From Nocardiopsis alba DSM 43377 (GTDB lineage Bacteria; Actinomycetota; Actinomycetes; Streptosporangiales; Streptosporangiaceae): a stretch of 64,000 bases of DNA. The notes beneath the pieces are model-generated. The model saw only the letters and a list, made by a program, of their open reading frames with translations, ran no database searches and had not been told where the DNA came from. Position numbers and translations under genes: made by a program. Every line of letters begins with the position of its first letter. Within the stretch, counting starts at the first letter, position 1. The stretch spans positions 24,360 through 88,359 of the forward strand of contig NZ_ANAC01000027.1 of NCBI RefSeq assembly GCF_000341225.1, written 5' to 3'. Of this stretch, positions 1-8,275 are shown piece by piece.

Positions 1-1220
1 ATGATGTCCAGACCGGCGTTGAGCTCCTCCTCGGTCGAGGTGAGCGGCGGCAGGAGCTTGGCGACCTCGTCCTGGGGACCGGAGGTCTCCAGGAGCAGGC
101 CCCGCTGGAAGGACTCGGCGGCGACCTTCTTGGCGATGCCCTCGGTCTCGAACGCCAGACCGCGGGCCAGGCCACGGCCGCGCACGTGGGCGCCGAAGTC
201 GCCGTACTCGGAGGCGATCTCCGAGAGACGGGCCTCGACCATGGCGCCCTTGGCCAGGGTGGCCTCGGCGAAGGAGTCGTCGGTCCAGTAGCGACGCAGC
301 GTCTCCGTGCCGGTGACCATGGCCGGGTTGAAGCCGCGGAAGGTGCCGTTGTGCTCACCCGGCTCCCACACGTCCAGCTCCCGCTTGAACAGCGTGAGCG
401 CCATCGGCAGACCGTAGCCGCTGATGGACTTGGACAGGGTGACGATGTCGGGGGTGATCCCGGCCTCTTCGAAGCTGAAGAACCGGCCGGTACGACCGCA
501 GCCCATCTGGATGTCGTCCAGGATGAGCAGGATGCCGTACTCCTTGCAGAGCTCGGAGAGCCCGCGGAGCCACTCGGCGCTGGCGACGTTGATGCCGCCC
601 TCGCCCTGGACGGACTCCACGATCACGGCGGCCGGGGCGTCCAGTCCGCTGCCGCTGTCCTCCAGCAGGCTGCGCAGCCACAGGAAGTCCGGGGTCTTGC
701 CGTCGAGGTAGTTGTCGAACGGCATGGTCGCCACGTGGTCGAGCGGCACACCGGCGCCACCGCGCTTCATGGAGTTACCGGTGACGGCCAGGGCGCCCAG
801 GGTCATCCCGTGGAAGCCGTTGGTGAAGTTGATGATGGTCTGGCGTCCGGTGTACTTCCGGGCCAGCTTGAGCGCCGCCTCGACGGCGTTGTTCCCGGCC
901 GGGCCGGGGAACTGGATCTTGTAGTCGAGTCCGCGCGGTTCGAGGATGATCTCCTCGAAGGTTTTCAGGAACTCGCGTTTGGCCACGCTGTAGGCGTCGA
1001 GGCTGTGGACGATGCGATCGTCCGTCAGGTAATCGATGAGCGACTTCTTCAGCTCCGGGTTGTTGTGCCCGTAGTTGAGCGAACCGGCCCCGGCGAAGAA
1101 GTCCAGGTAGGGCTTGCCGTTCTCGTCATAGACGTGCGAACCGACCGCCTTGTCGAAGACGACCGGCCAGCTACGGCAGTATCCGCGGACTTCGGACTCG
1201 AGGCGCTGGAAGGTCTCCAT
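1..1220 (-). CDS. ectB: Diaminobutyrate--2-oxoglutarate transaminase (3' end beyond window)
   Basis: Class III PLP-dependent aminotransferase that makes L-2,4-diaminobutyrate from aspartate semialdehyde, the first step of ectoine synthesis. I translated the minus strand from the ATG at 1220-1218: METFQRLESEVRGY, then the conserved block LDFFAGAGSLNYGHNNP, the GFHGMTLGAL region, LILDDIQMGCGRTG around the cofactor aspartate, and TLSKSISGYGLP with the PLP lysine. About 406 residues are visible. EctB is usually about 420 residues, so only a short C-terminus is missing. It lies 91 bp downstream of ectA on the same strand, the usual ectAB order. ectC and ectD, if present, lie off the window. Confidence 0.95.
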   Translation of the reverse strand, partial: METFQRLESEVRGYCRSWPVVFDKAVGSHVYDENGKPYLDFFAGAGSLNYGHNNPELKKSLIDYLTDDRIVHSLDAYSVAKREFLKTFEEIILEPRGLDYKIQFPGPAGNNAVEAALKLARKYTGRQTIINFTNGFHGMTLGALAVTGNSMKRGGAGVPLDHVATMPFDNYLDGKTPDFLWLRSLLEDSGSGLDAPAAVIVESVQGEGGINVASAEWLRGLSELCKEYGILLILDDIQMGCGRTGRFFSFEEAGITPDIVTLSKSISGYGLPMALTLFKRELDVWEPGEHNGTFRGFNPAMVTGTETLRRYWTDDSFAEATLAKGAMVEARLSEIASEYGDFGAHVRGRGLARGLAFETEGIAKKVAAESFQRGLLLETSGPQDEVAKLLPPLTSTEEELNAGLDI

Positions 1221-1311
1221 CGTGATGTTCCTTGATTCCTTTCCCCAACTTCGTGGGCTCAGGGCTTAGACGAGGGGTGGGTCAGGATCGCGTTCGATCC
1301 GGTACGGACGG

Positions 1312-1914
1312 TCAGTCGTCGGAGGCGGTGGGCTCGGGGCCGATGGGGCCGATGCGCACGAGGTCCTCGGGGTCGTGGTTCTCGCCCCCGCCGGCCGGGA
1401 AGTGCTCCTCGGTGAAGAGCGGGCTCCACTCGGCCTCGGTCCCCAGGTCCCTCGCGAACGAGGCGAAGAGGGCACGAGAGGCCTTGTTGTCCGGGGTGAC
1501 GGTCGCTTCGAGGTACCGAAGTCCCTGCTCGGCGAAGGTCTCGCCGATGAAGTCGAGCATCCGGCGGGCCAGTCGCCGACCACGGTGAGCGGAGTCGACG
1601 GCCACCTGCCAGAGGAAGTACGTGTCCGGGCTGTCGGGACGGACGTAACCGGTGACGTAGGCCGCCACCCGCCCGTCGGCGTCCCTCGCCACGACGCTGG
1701 TCGCGGCGAAGTCCCGGCACCAGAGCGTGTAGGCGTACGGAGAGTTCACGTCCATCCCCGTCTCGCCGGCCAACCGCCACATGTGCGGCCCGTCCTCCGG
1801 GGAGGGGTGGGTCAAGCGCACGTCCCCACGGCCCACGGCCTCGGCGGTTTCGGAGCCCGGGGCTCCGTCGTCGTTTCGGTCGTGTGCTTCGAGGTTCGTT
1901 CGTAGATGTGGCAC
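1312..1914 (-). CDS. ectA: L-2,4-diaminobutyrate N-gamma-acetyltransferase
   Basis: GNAT-family acetyltransferase that converts diaminobutyrate to N-gamma-acetyldiaminobutyrate in ectoine synthesis. The EctA signature is clear: PSPEDGPHMWRLA, then NSPYAYTLWCRDFAATSVVA, the acetyl-CoA loop VDSAHRGRRLARRML, and LEATVTPDNKASRALF. The predicted length is 200 aa, slightly long for the family because of about 30 unconserved N-terminal residues. The GTG at 1914 lacks a ribosome site but has a TAAGTT hexamer 8 nt upstream, which fits a leaderless start. GTG codons about 26 and 31 codons further in are alternatives. It is transcribed leftward into ectB, and salt induction would be expected. Confidence 0.93.
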   Translation of the reverse strand: MPHLRTNLEAHDRNDDGAPGSETAEAVGRGDVRLTHPSPEDGPHMWRLAGETGMDVNSPYAYTLWCRDFAATSVVARDADGRVAAYVTGYVRPDSPDTYFLWQVAVDSAHRGRRLARRMLDFIGETFAEQGLRYLEATVTPDNKASRALFASFARDLGTEAEWSPLFTEEHFPAGGGENHDPEDLVRIGPIGPEPTASDD

Positions 1915-1922
1915 GTCGACCG

Positions 1923-1928
1923 AACTTA
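1923..1928 (-). promoter_or_regulatory. Possible -10 element giving a leaderless ectA transcript
   Basis: On the minus strand TAAGTT is followed by 8 nt and then the GTG start of ectA. This matches the TANNNT -10 and spacing of actinobacterial leaderless messages. I see no convincing -35. Confidence 0.35.
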
Positions 1929-2456
1929 GCGAACGAAGACCAAAAGAGTTTCAGCGAGATTCCGCGCAGATGTTTGAACAGATAGGGCGCGGGTATGGCT
2001 CGTCTATTTAGCAGTGTTCGGCGACCTCGGCCGACACTCGCAGATGACGCGCGGTAGCGGTGGAGCGGCCCGCACACCCCCTGTCCATCAGGGGGTTCGC
2101 GATCCTTTCCGGACCCGGTTCACCCGGGGGAGGCGCCCACCGTCCGGCCGATCGCCTCTAGGCGTCAGGGTCAAACATAGAGCCTCGGAGCGCGATATTA
2201 AGCGTGCGTTAAGTCACATGAATTCGGTGGGAACCTAGCGACATAACGCCCTCGAAGGACTGCGGCCCACGTCACACGGTACGCGCTCCGAGCTCCGAAA
2301 GCGGCTGTACGCAGGAAAATCCCTCGGCCTCGGAACGGGTCGAGAGACCGCCCCCTTCGCCCCTTTCGCCCCTCGCCCACCTCTCGAACGGGGCCCGAAG
2401 CCCCCTCCTCCCCGACGGACGTCCTTGATGATTCTCGGATTTTGGAGCAGACTTCC

Positions 2457-2485
2457 TGTAGTACGACCTCATGTAGTACTACAAT
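2457..2485 (+). promoter_or_regulatory. Promoter/operator of the whiB-like gene: tandem TGTAGTAC dyads over a -10
   Basis: The sequence shows TGTAGTACGAC (2457-2467) and a perfect 12-bp palindrome TGTAGTACTACA (2472-2483), 15 bp apart. TACAAT at 2480-2485 makes a good -10, with TGTAGT at 2457-2462 exactly 17 bp upstream. The dyads therefore overlap the predicted promoter and probably bind a repressor. A related dyad lies at 41830-41848. The form resembles BlaI/CopY-family operators, but that assignment is inference. Confidence 0.45.
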
Positions 2486-2609
2486 TAGTCGCACCGCTTC
2501 GCCGCAGCCCAGAAGGGTCGCAAACCTGGGACGGCAGCGTGGACACCAACTTCGCTGACCCACCGTGGGATCCACGGTGCGGACCACTGACCAGGGATCG
2601 GAGGCACTC

Positions 2610-2873
2610 GTGAACCGCCTGTACCACGAGAGCGAGGACTGGGTCGAGCAGGGGAACTGCCGCTCATACGACCCTGAGATCTTCTTCCCGGTGAGCAGCA
2701 CCGGGATCGGTCGCATCGACACGGAGAAAGCACTCGACGTCTGCCGCAGCTGTACTGTTCGCCCGGAATGTCTGCGGTGGGCCCTTCGCGCCGGTGAGGC
2801 TCATGGAGTCTGGGGTGGCACCACCCCCGAGCAGCGTCGCTACATGCGCCGCGAGCTGGTACCGGCGGGATAG
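2610..2873 (+). CDS. WhiB-family iron-sulfur transcriptional regulator
   Basis: Small Wbl protein of 87 aa that coordinates a 4Fe-4S cluster and usually acts with the principal sigma factor. The four cysteines are visible: one in EQGNC near residue 17, one in DVCRSC, its neighbour, and one in RPEC, giving the C...CxxCxxxxxC pattern. The GVWGG turn and the basic tail EQRRYMRREL follow. I chose the GTG at 2610 because GGAGG (2600-2604) sits 5 nt upstream; the upstream ATG at 2565 has no such site. It is monocistronic, and the next gene starts 100 bp on with its own promoter. Which Wbl class it belongs to cannot be told from the sequence alone. Confidence 0.9.
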   Translation: MNRLYHESEDWVEQGNCRSYDPEIFFPVSSTGIGRIDTEKALDVCRSCTVRPECLRWALRAGEAHGVWGGTTPEQRRYMRRELVPAG

Positions 2874-2960
2874 CCCCGGGTGAGGCCGTCGGGTGCGCCA
2901 CGCGCCCGGCGGTCTTCCCATGTCCCCGGTCACCGTCTTGCGGCACCGGAGGGCACGGCC

Positions 2961-2976
2961 TAGGTTCTCTAACGTG
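2961..2976 (+). promoter_or_regulatory. Leaderless promoter: TAGGTT, 7 nt, GTG start
   Basis: TAGGTT (2961-2966) is followed by exactly 7 nt and the GTG at 2974. No ribosome-binding site is present. This is the classic layout for a leaderless actinobacterial transcript and sets the start of the next gene. Confidence 0.5.
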
Positions 2977-3564
2977 CGACCCGCTCACGGCACGCTCCGT
3001 CTCACGCGCACGGCCTTCCTCGCCGGCGCGTGCACCGGGCTTGCCTGGGGAGGTCACAACCTCTGGGCCGCCACCCCGGCCGGGGTCGAGGGCTTCGCCC
3101 TGGCCACGCTCCTCCTCTTCTGCCTTCTGTGGCGCTTCACCCGCGTCATGCGGGGGTTCGGCGACATCTTCGCCGTGCTGGCCCTCGCGCAGATCGCCCT
3201 CCACCTGACCCTCCAGGGTTCGGCGGGCCCGCTTCCGATCGCCCTCGACACGGGGATCGACCACAGCGGACACGGGCTGCTCACCCACACACTCGGCTTC
3301 GCCCCGGGCATGCTGTTCGCACACCTGTGGGCCGCCCTGCTCGCCGCCGCGCTCCTGGCCCACGGTGAATCGGCGCTATGGTCCCTGACCTCCGCCGTCT
3401 CCAGGGCCCTGCCGCGGCTGCTCCGCGTTCCCGATCTCGCGTTCGACCCTTCCGGACGAACGCCCGCGTCCCCTTCGAAGGGCCTGTCCTCCCTCGCCGT
3501 CCGCGCGTCGCACGGCCCCCGTGGGCCCCCCGGTTCGCCCATGTCCCCGCCCATCCCGTCGTGA
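2974..3564 (+). CDS. Histidine-rich integral membrane protein next to a CopC-type gene
   Basis: About 196 aa with four predicted membrane segments: FLAGACTGLAWGGHNLWA, FALATLLLFCLLW, FAVLALAQIALHL and the segment around MLFAHLWAALLAAALL. Histidines lie in or near the membrane, notably in IDHSGHGLLTHTLGF. The C-terminal 45 residues are a Pro/Ser/Arg-rich cytosolic tail. It lies 116 bp upstream of a CopC-domain gene on the same strand, which suggests a part in copper handling, but this is inference from position and histidines. An upstream in-frame ATG at 2893 exists; the leaderless GTG at 2974 looks better. Confidence 0.7.
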   Translation: MRPAHGTLRLTRTAFLAGACTGLAWGGHNLWAATPAGVEGFALATLLLFCLLWRFTRVMRGFGDIFAVLALAQIALHLTLQGSAGPLPIALDTGIDHSGHGLLTHTLGFAPGMLFAHLWAALLAAALLAHGESALWSLTSAVSRALPRLLRVPDLAFDPSGRTPASPSKGLSSLAVRASHGPRGPPGSPMSPPIPS

Positions 3565-3680
3565 ACGCTCCTCGCGTTCCCTCGGTGTGCTCCGGGGACC
3601 GGCGAAAAGAGCCGGGCGAGCACGGTCGCACCCGTGCCGGCCGGACGTGAACCCTCACCCCGACGGCCTGAGAGAAGAAC

Positions 3681-4292
3681 ATGAGAAGAATCCGCACCGC
3701 AGCCGCCCTCGTCGTCCCCGTGGCGGCCGCCCTGCTGCTGGCCCCCTCCCCCGCCCTCGCGCACGACGTCCTCACCGGCTCCAACCCCGAGGACGAGGCG
3801 ACCCTGGAGACCCTCCCCGAGGAGGTCGTGCTCACCTTCAACAACGCCCCGATGGAAGGGGGAAGCGGCAGCGCCATCGTCGTGACCGGCCCCGACGAGG
3901 AGACCCAGTACGAGGACGGAGAGCTGGTCTTCGACGGCACCGACGTCTCCGTGGGCCTGGCCCCGCTGGACCAGGCCGGCGACTACACCATCGCCTTCCG
4001 CGTCGTCTCCTCCGACGGCCACCCCATCCAGGAGACGCTCACCTTCACCGTGACCGACGAGGCCATCGCCGAGGCCGCTCCCGAGGAGCCCGCCGAGGAA
4101 GAGGCCCCTGCCGAGAACGAGGCCGCGGACGAGCAGGCCGAGGAGGCCCCTGCGGAGGAGGCCCCCGCCGAGGAGGCGGGCGGCTCCTCCTCGACCATGC
4201 TGATCATCGGTGGTGTCGTCGTCCTCGCGATCATCGGTCTGATCGCGATGCTCGTGACGCGCATGCGCAACCGCCCCGGTTCCGACTCCTGA
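3681..4292 (+). CDS. Secreted, membrane-anchored CopC-domain copper-binding protein
   Basis: 203 aa. A Sec signal peptide (about residues 1-27, ending ALA) is followed directly by HDVLTGSNPEDEATL, so the mature protein would begin with histidine, the N-terminal copper ligand of CopC/YobA proteins. The second ligand motif VSSDGHPIQETLTF is present near residue 112. A Glu/Ala/Pro-rich spacer (about 135-165) then leads to one C-terminal membrane helix, MLIIGGVVVLAIIGLIAML, and a short basic tail. The expected role is copper binding outside the membrane. Copper uptake versus resistance cannot be distinguished. A strong hairpin follows the gene. Confidence 0.88.
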   Translation: MRRIRTAAALVVPVAAALLLAPSPALAHDVLTGSNPEDEATLETLPEEVVLTFNNAPMEGGSGSAIVVTGPDEETQYEDGELVFDGTDVSVGLAPLDQAGDYTIAFRVVSSDGHPIQETLTFTVTDEAIAEAAPEEPAEEEAPAENEAADEQAEEAPAEEAPAEEAGGSSSTMLIIGGVVVLAIIGLIAMLVTRMRNRPGSDS

Positions 4293-4327
4293 TCCGTAAG
4301 GATCCGGCCCACGGACACCGGACACAC

Positions 4328-4363
4328 GAAGGGGCCCGTACGCCGAAGCGTGCGGGCCCCTTC
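4328..4363. terminator. Bidirectional hairpin terminator
   Basis: A 16-bp stem (4328-4343 with 4348-4363, one G-T pair) and loop CGAA lie between two convergent genes. It would serve both the CopC gene and the PP2C gene. Confidence 0.75.
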
Positions 4364-4407
4364 CCGTCGTGGTGCCCCGAGACCGTGAGCGGTCCCGGGC
4401 ACGACCG

Positions 4408-5169
4408 TCAGCGTCGCCGCGCCAACAGGATGCTGATGTTGTCCTTGCCCCCGGCCCCCATCGCGGCCTGCCAGAGGGCGTGGACGGCGGCCTCGTCGCT
4501 ACCGGCCTCGGCGATGATCCGCTCCATTTCCTCCGGCAGCACCAGGTCGGACAGGCCGTCGCTGCACATGAGCCAGGCGCTGGGGTCGGCGGCCTCGTCC
4601 CGGCCCACATGCGGGACCATCGATCCGCCCGAGCTTCCGCCCAGGGACTGGGTGATGAAGTTGGTCGTGACGGGACGTCCGTCCTCGGAGGGCGGTAGGG
4701 CCGGAGAGTCGTCCTCCGAGAGCTGACGCAGGTGGCGCCCCTCCAGACGGTAGGTACGCGAGTCTCCGACGTTGAACCAGAAGTTGCCGTCGCTGTTGAG
4801 CAGGACGCCCGCGACCGTGGTCCCCATCCCCGAGAACTCCGGGTGCTGGGAGGCGTGGTCCTTGATCTCCTCGTCGATGTGGGTGAGGAGCTGGGCGACC
4901 TCCTCGGTGTTGTTGAGCCGCGGCCCCATCTCGGCCATGCGGTGCACCGCGTGCTCGGAGGCGATCTCCCCGGCGGCCTGGCCGCCGATACCGTCCGCGA
5001 CCGCGAGGATCACCGGTTCGCTCACCGGCAGCACGCAGCGGACCGGGGAGGTCATGTTCGCGCTGGCGACGGTGAGCGCACCCATGACCACGGAGTCCTC
5101 GTTGGCAGGGCGGATAGCGCCCCGGTGCGTGAGGGCCGTGACTATGACTTCCCCACCAGCGACACCCAT
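4408..5169 (-). CDS. PP2C-family serine/threonine protein phosphatase
   Basis: 253 aa Mn/Mg-dependent phosphatase (PPM family). PP2C motifs appear in order: THRGAIRPANEDSVV near the N-terminus, ILAVADGIGGQAAGEIASEHAV (metal aspartate), SGMGTTVAGVLL, FNVGDSRTYRL, LMCSDGLSDLV and GKDNISILL with the final metal Asp-Asn. No membrane anchor or sensor domain is present. I chose the ATG at 5169 because a GGAAGG site sits upstream; the open frame continues 41 codons further with no such site. It has no kinase neighbour, so its target is unknown. Confidence 0.88.
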   Translation of the reverse strand: MGVAGGEVIVTALTHRGAIRPANEDSVVMGALTVASANMTSPVRCVLPVSEPVILAVADGIGGQAAGEIASEHAVHRMAEMGPRLNNTEEVAQLLTHIDEEIKDHASQHPEFSGMGTTVAGVLLNSDGNFWFNVGDSRTYRLEGRHLRQLSEDDSPALPPSEDGRPVTTNFITQSLGGSSGGSMVPHVGRDEAADPSAWLMCSDGLSDLVLPEEMERIIAEAGSDEAAVHALWQAAMGAGGKDNISILLARRR

Positions 5170-5984
5170 ACGCCCTTCCTCCCGTTTCGTCGGCCGTGGC
5201 CGGTTGCCCGGCGCCCAGCGCCGGGCCTTGGTCGAGTCCCGTTCAACGTCTGGATTCTGTAACCGTACCGAGCCACCGCCGGAGTCGGTCAAAATCCGCG
5301 TACATCATGGCGGAAAACACCCGGATATGCAGTTCCCGCACCGCTTTTCGCCGCCAAAAGTGTTGCGCGGGTGACCTGAGGGACTTCCAGCGCCGTCCCC
5401 CTCGGTTCCGGTCCGACAGTAGCGTTGCCGGAACCCGACCAACAGGGCCTATCGGAATGTTCGACGAAACCGCAGACCAGGGCTTCGCGGCGACGAAGGG
5501 CCCGGGTACTCCGGGAGGGTTTCGGACAGCCTGTGGGATAGAACGCACGTTGTCGGCCGGTCCGGGGTCTGGCAGAATGGTCGGAGTTGGGTGTCTAAGA
5601 CGCAGACACACACGACCCCGCCCCGCGCGCGGACCTGGCCACAGGTACGCCCGGTGGCGCTCAGTCTCCTACGACGGTCGTTTGGTGTGGTCTGTCATGC
5701 GTCTCTCCCCTCCTCTCTCTCCTCTTCCGCCGCGCCGTGCCCTTCGTACGCGCGTCTTCCTCGACGCCGCACGGCGTTCCCCACCGGCCGCGATCGCGCC
5801 GTCCCCGTATCCCCCGTCATCCTCCGCGGGCGCCTCGTAACGAGACGACGCCCCTCGGTCGGCCCCGCTCCCCGCTCCGGCCACCGACCACAGTCATCCC
5901 GGGTGGACTCCGACTCCCCGCTCCGGAGTCCCGCCGGGACCAACCACTAAGGACACCACGGCGGTGTCCAAGGAGTTCAGCCCA
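5170..5984. other. Long intergenic leader region
   Basis: 815 bp without a convincing gene. It contains a good sigma-70-like promoter (5550-5578) pointing right and then about 400 nt of leader before the glycosyltransferase. A GTG-started open frame at 5591 with a nearby GGAG could be a leader peptide, but its composition looks non-coding. A small hairpin (GGACACC/GGTGTCC, 5952-5970) sits just upstream of the ribosome site of the next gene and might affect its translation. Confidence 0.45.
5550..5578 (+). promoter_or_regulatory. Sigma-70-like promoter, TTGTCG-N17-CAGAAT
   Basis: TTGTCG (5550-5555) and CAGAAT (5573-5578) are separated by 17 bp. The predicted start near 5585 gives a leader of about 400 nt to the glycosyltransferase gene. 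Confidence 0.5.
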
Positions 5985-7262
5985 GTGAAGATCGCCATGG
6001 TCGCCGAACACGCCAATCCCCTTCCCGCTCACCGGGGCGAGCCGGCCTGCCCCGCGAGCCTGCACGCCTGTGCCCTCTCCCGTCAGCTCGCCAAACGCGG
6101 TCACCGGGTGACCGTCTACGTCCGCCGCAGCGACCCCGAGCAGCCCGAGGGCCGCACCCGTATGGCCCGCGGCGTCTCCGTCGCCTACCTCGACGCCGGC
6201 CCCGCCCGCCCCCTCACCGAGGACGAGCACGCCGAGCACACCGGGGCCTTCGGCACCGCGCTCGCCGCCGTCCTCGACGAGGACACCCCCGACGTGCTGC
6301 ACGCCATCGGCTGGACCAGCGGCCTGGCCGCCCTCCACGCTCAGGCGCACAGCGAGAAGGACCAGAGCGGGACCCCCATCGTCCAGACCTTCCACTCCCT
6401 CAACGCCAGCGAACAGCGGTCCGGCATGGCCCACCGTCCCGACCGCGCCCGCATGGAGACGATCCTGGCCTCCCGGGCCGACCACGTCCTGGTCAACTCC
6501 ACCGACCAGCAGGGCGAGCTGGCCCGACTCGGTGTGCCCCGACACCACGTGAGCGTCGTCCCCTTCGGCGTGGACACCGACCACTTCAGCGTGGAGGGCA
6601 GCGCCTCCACCGAACCCTGGCACTCCCGCCGCGAGGAGCGTCCCCGTCTCATCTCGGTGACCTCCCTGACCGCGCCCGGTGGCGCCGAACGTCTGGTCGA
6701 GGCGATGACCCGCCTGCCCGAGGCCGAACTGCTGCTGGTCTCCACCGCCGACGACCGCACGGTCGCCCTCGACGAGAACGCCCGCCGCGTCGAACTGCTG
6801 GCCAAGGAGGCCGGGGTGAACGACCGCGTGCACCTGACCGGACCGGTGGAGCGCAAGGAGCTCCCGCGTCTGCTGCGCTCCGCCGACGTGTACGTCTCCG
6901 CCGCCTCCCACGACCCCTACGGCGGCGCCGTCCTGGAGGCCATGGCCTGTGGTCTCCCGGTCGTCGCCACGGCCACCGGGGCCGTCCCCGGCGCGGTCCT
7001 GCACCGCACCAGCGGCGTGCTCATGCGGTTCGGCCGTCCCGACGAGGTCGCGCGCTCGGTACGCGCCGTCCTCAACACCCCGACCATGAGCAGCGCCTAC
7101 GGCATCGCCGCGGTCGACCGCGCCCGCTCCCGCTTCACCTGGCAGCGCATCGCCGTGGAGACCGAGCTCGCCTACGAGCGTTCCCGGCCACAGCAGACCG
7201 ACCACCGGGACCGTTCCGACGAGGACGAGGCGGAGCTGCTCCTGTCCGGGTCCGCCCACTGA
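5985..7262 (+). CDS. GT4-family glycosyltransferase
   Basis: 425 aa retaining glycosyltransferase of the GT-B fold. The N-terminal acceptor half begins KIAMVAEHANPLP and includes LSRQLAKRGHRVTVYVRR; HAIGWTSGLAAL and PIVQTFHSL follow. The hinge VVPFGVDTDHF leads to the nucleotide-sugar half, with the E-x7-E motif in DPYGGAVLEAMACGLPVVAT. The start at GTG 5985 has AAGGAG 9 nt upstream and matches the usual start of the family; the GTG at 5964 is an alternative. The substrate is unknown; relatives make phosphoglycolipids or exported saccharides. The regulatory gene 18 bp downstream is probably co-transcribed. Confidence 0.85.
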   Translation: MKIAMVAEHANPLPAHRGEPACPASLHACALSRQLAKRGHRVTVYVRRSDPEQPEGRTRMARGVSVAYLDAGPARPLTEDEHAEHTGAFGTALAAVLDEDTPDVLHAIGWTSGLAALHAQAHSEKDQSGTPIVQTFHSLNASEQRSGMAHRPDRARMETILASRADHVLVNSTDQQGELARLGVPRHHVSVVPFGVDTDHFSVEGSASTEPWHSRREERPRLISVTSLTAPGGAERLVEAMTRLPEAELLLVSTADDRTVALDENARRVELLAKEAGVNDRVHLTGPVERKELPRLLRSADVYVSAASHDPYGGAVLEAMACGLPVVATATGAVPGAVLHRTSGVLMRFGRPDEVARSVRAVLNTPTMSSAYGIAAVDRARSRFTWQRIAVETELAYERSRPQQTDHRDRSDEDEAELLLSGSAH

Positions 7263-7279
7263 GCGGTCCCCCACCCTCG

Positions 7280-8191
7280 ATGACGTTCGAACACCAGGGA
7301 CTGCTCCTGCGCCGTGGAAGACGCTCTTCCACGGCGGTCGGGGAGCGGCTCCGCTCCACCGTCCGGGCCGGCGTCCGGACCGTGCTCGCCGTGACCGATC
7401 CGGCCGCCCTCCTCGACGGGCTCACACCCGCCGAACGCGACCGGATCGAGGTCATCGAGCGGGACACCCTCTACGACGCCCCGGGGCGCGCCCTGGCCGC
7501 CCTCCACCGGATGGCCCTGCTCCACGGCTCCGTCAGCGTCGTGGCCGAGCCTCCCCTCCTGCCCTCCGACGGGTTGGAGGGACGCGAGTGGCACCGGATG
7601 GAATCGGTGCTGAGCACGGCCCTGGCCCCCATGGACATGAGCCTGTTGTGCGTCCACGACGAACAGTGGCTCCGTCCGGGGAACAGGTCCGCGGTCCTGG
7701 CCACCCATCCGATGCTCCTGGGCGCGCGCACCGCCCGACCCAACCCCGACTACCGGGGCACCGAGGCCTTCGGGCGGCGGGTCCGCGCGCCCGAGCCGAT
7801 GGCCGTGACCGGCCCCTCCCACCGGCTGGAGATCTGTCCGTCGCTCCCCCGGTTACGGGAGGACCTCGGCGACCTGGGACGGCTCCTGGGTCTGGCCGAC
7901 GGCCTCGTGGACGGCCTGGTCGTCGCGGTGAACGAACTCGCCGCGAACGTCCTGGAACACGGGGCGGGCAAGGGCACGGTCCAGGTATGGCGTGGACCGG
8001 ACCGATGGGTGTGCGACGTCTTCGACGAGCGAGGCGGCCTCACCGACCCGTTGGCCGGCTACCGACCGGCCGACAGTCTCCGACCACGCGGATACGGGCT
8101 GTGGATCACCCGCCAGATCTGCGACTACATGGAGATCTGCGGGAGCAGGGACGGATCCCTGGTGCGATTGCACTTCATCGACCGCGTCTGA
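7280..8191 (+). CDS. MEDS-domain plus HATPase (anti-sigma-like) regulator
   Basis: 303 aa with two parts. Residues about 1-165 resemble the MEDS (methanogen/methylotroph DcmR sensory) domain: FEHQGLLLRRG, then VLAVTDPAALLDGL and LLCVHDEQWL. Residues about 180-303 are an RsbW-type GHKL ATPase: the N box is VVAVNELAANVLEHGAG and the G box region is SLRPRGYGLWITRQICDYMEI. Proteins of this form are thought to sense a small ligand and bind or phosphorylate partners in partner-switching sigma-factor circuits. Its likely partners are the STAS and SpoIIE proteins encoded in the next 13 kb. It starts 18 bp after the glycosyltransferase gene. Confidence 0.82.
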   Translation: MTFEHQGLLLRRGRRSSTAVGERLRSTVRAGVRTVLAVTDPAALLDGLTPAERDRIEVIERDTLYDAPGRALAALHRMALLHGSVSVVAEPPLLPSDGLEGREWHRMESVLSTALAPMDMSLLCVHDEQWLRPGNRSAVLATHPMLLGARTARPNPDYRGTEAFGRRVRAPEPMAVTGPSHRLEICPSLPRLREDLGDLGRLLGLADGLVDGLVVAVNELAANVLEHGAGKGTVQVWRGPDRWVCDVFDERGGLTDPLAGYRPADSLRPRGYGLWITRQICDYMEICGSRDGSLVRLHFIDRV

Positions 8192-8275
8192 CCGGCCGTT
8201 CTCCGAGCTCACCCCCTGTATTCTGCGGCACGCGCCCGTCCCCCGAGGCGGGCGCCCCCTTCGAGAGGAACCATC

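Larger units (their letters stand above)
1915..2609. other. Divergent intergenic region between ectA and the whiB-like gene
   Basis: No gene is supported in these 695 bp. The first 300 bp are relatively AT-rich (for example around 1945-2015 and 2185-2230) and probably hold the osmotically controlled ectoine promoter. The right half holds two TGTAGTAC-type dyads at 2457-2483, described separately. Short open frames here do not look coding. Confidence 0.5.

Noticed and set aside
5591..5950. Possible leader peptide or small gene started by GTG 5591
   Set aside because: There is a GGAG nearby, but the product is an Arg/Pro/Ser-rich sequence without family likeness and looks non-coding; kept only as a remark in the leader description.
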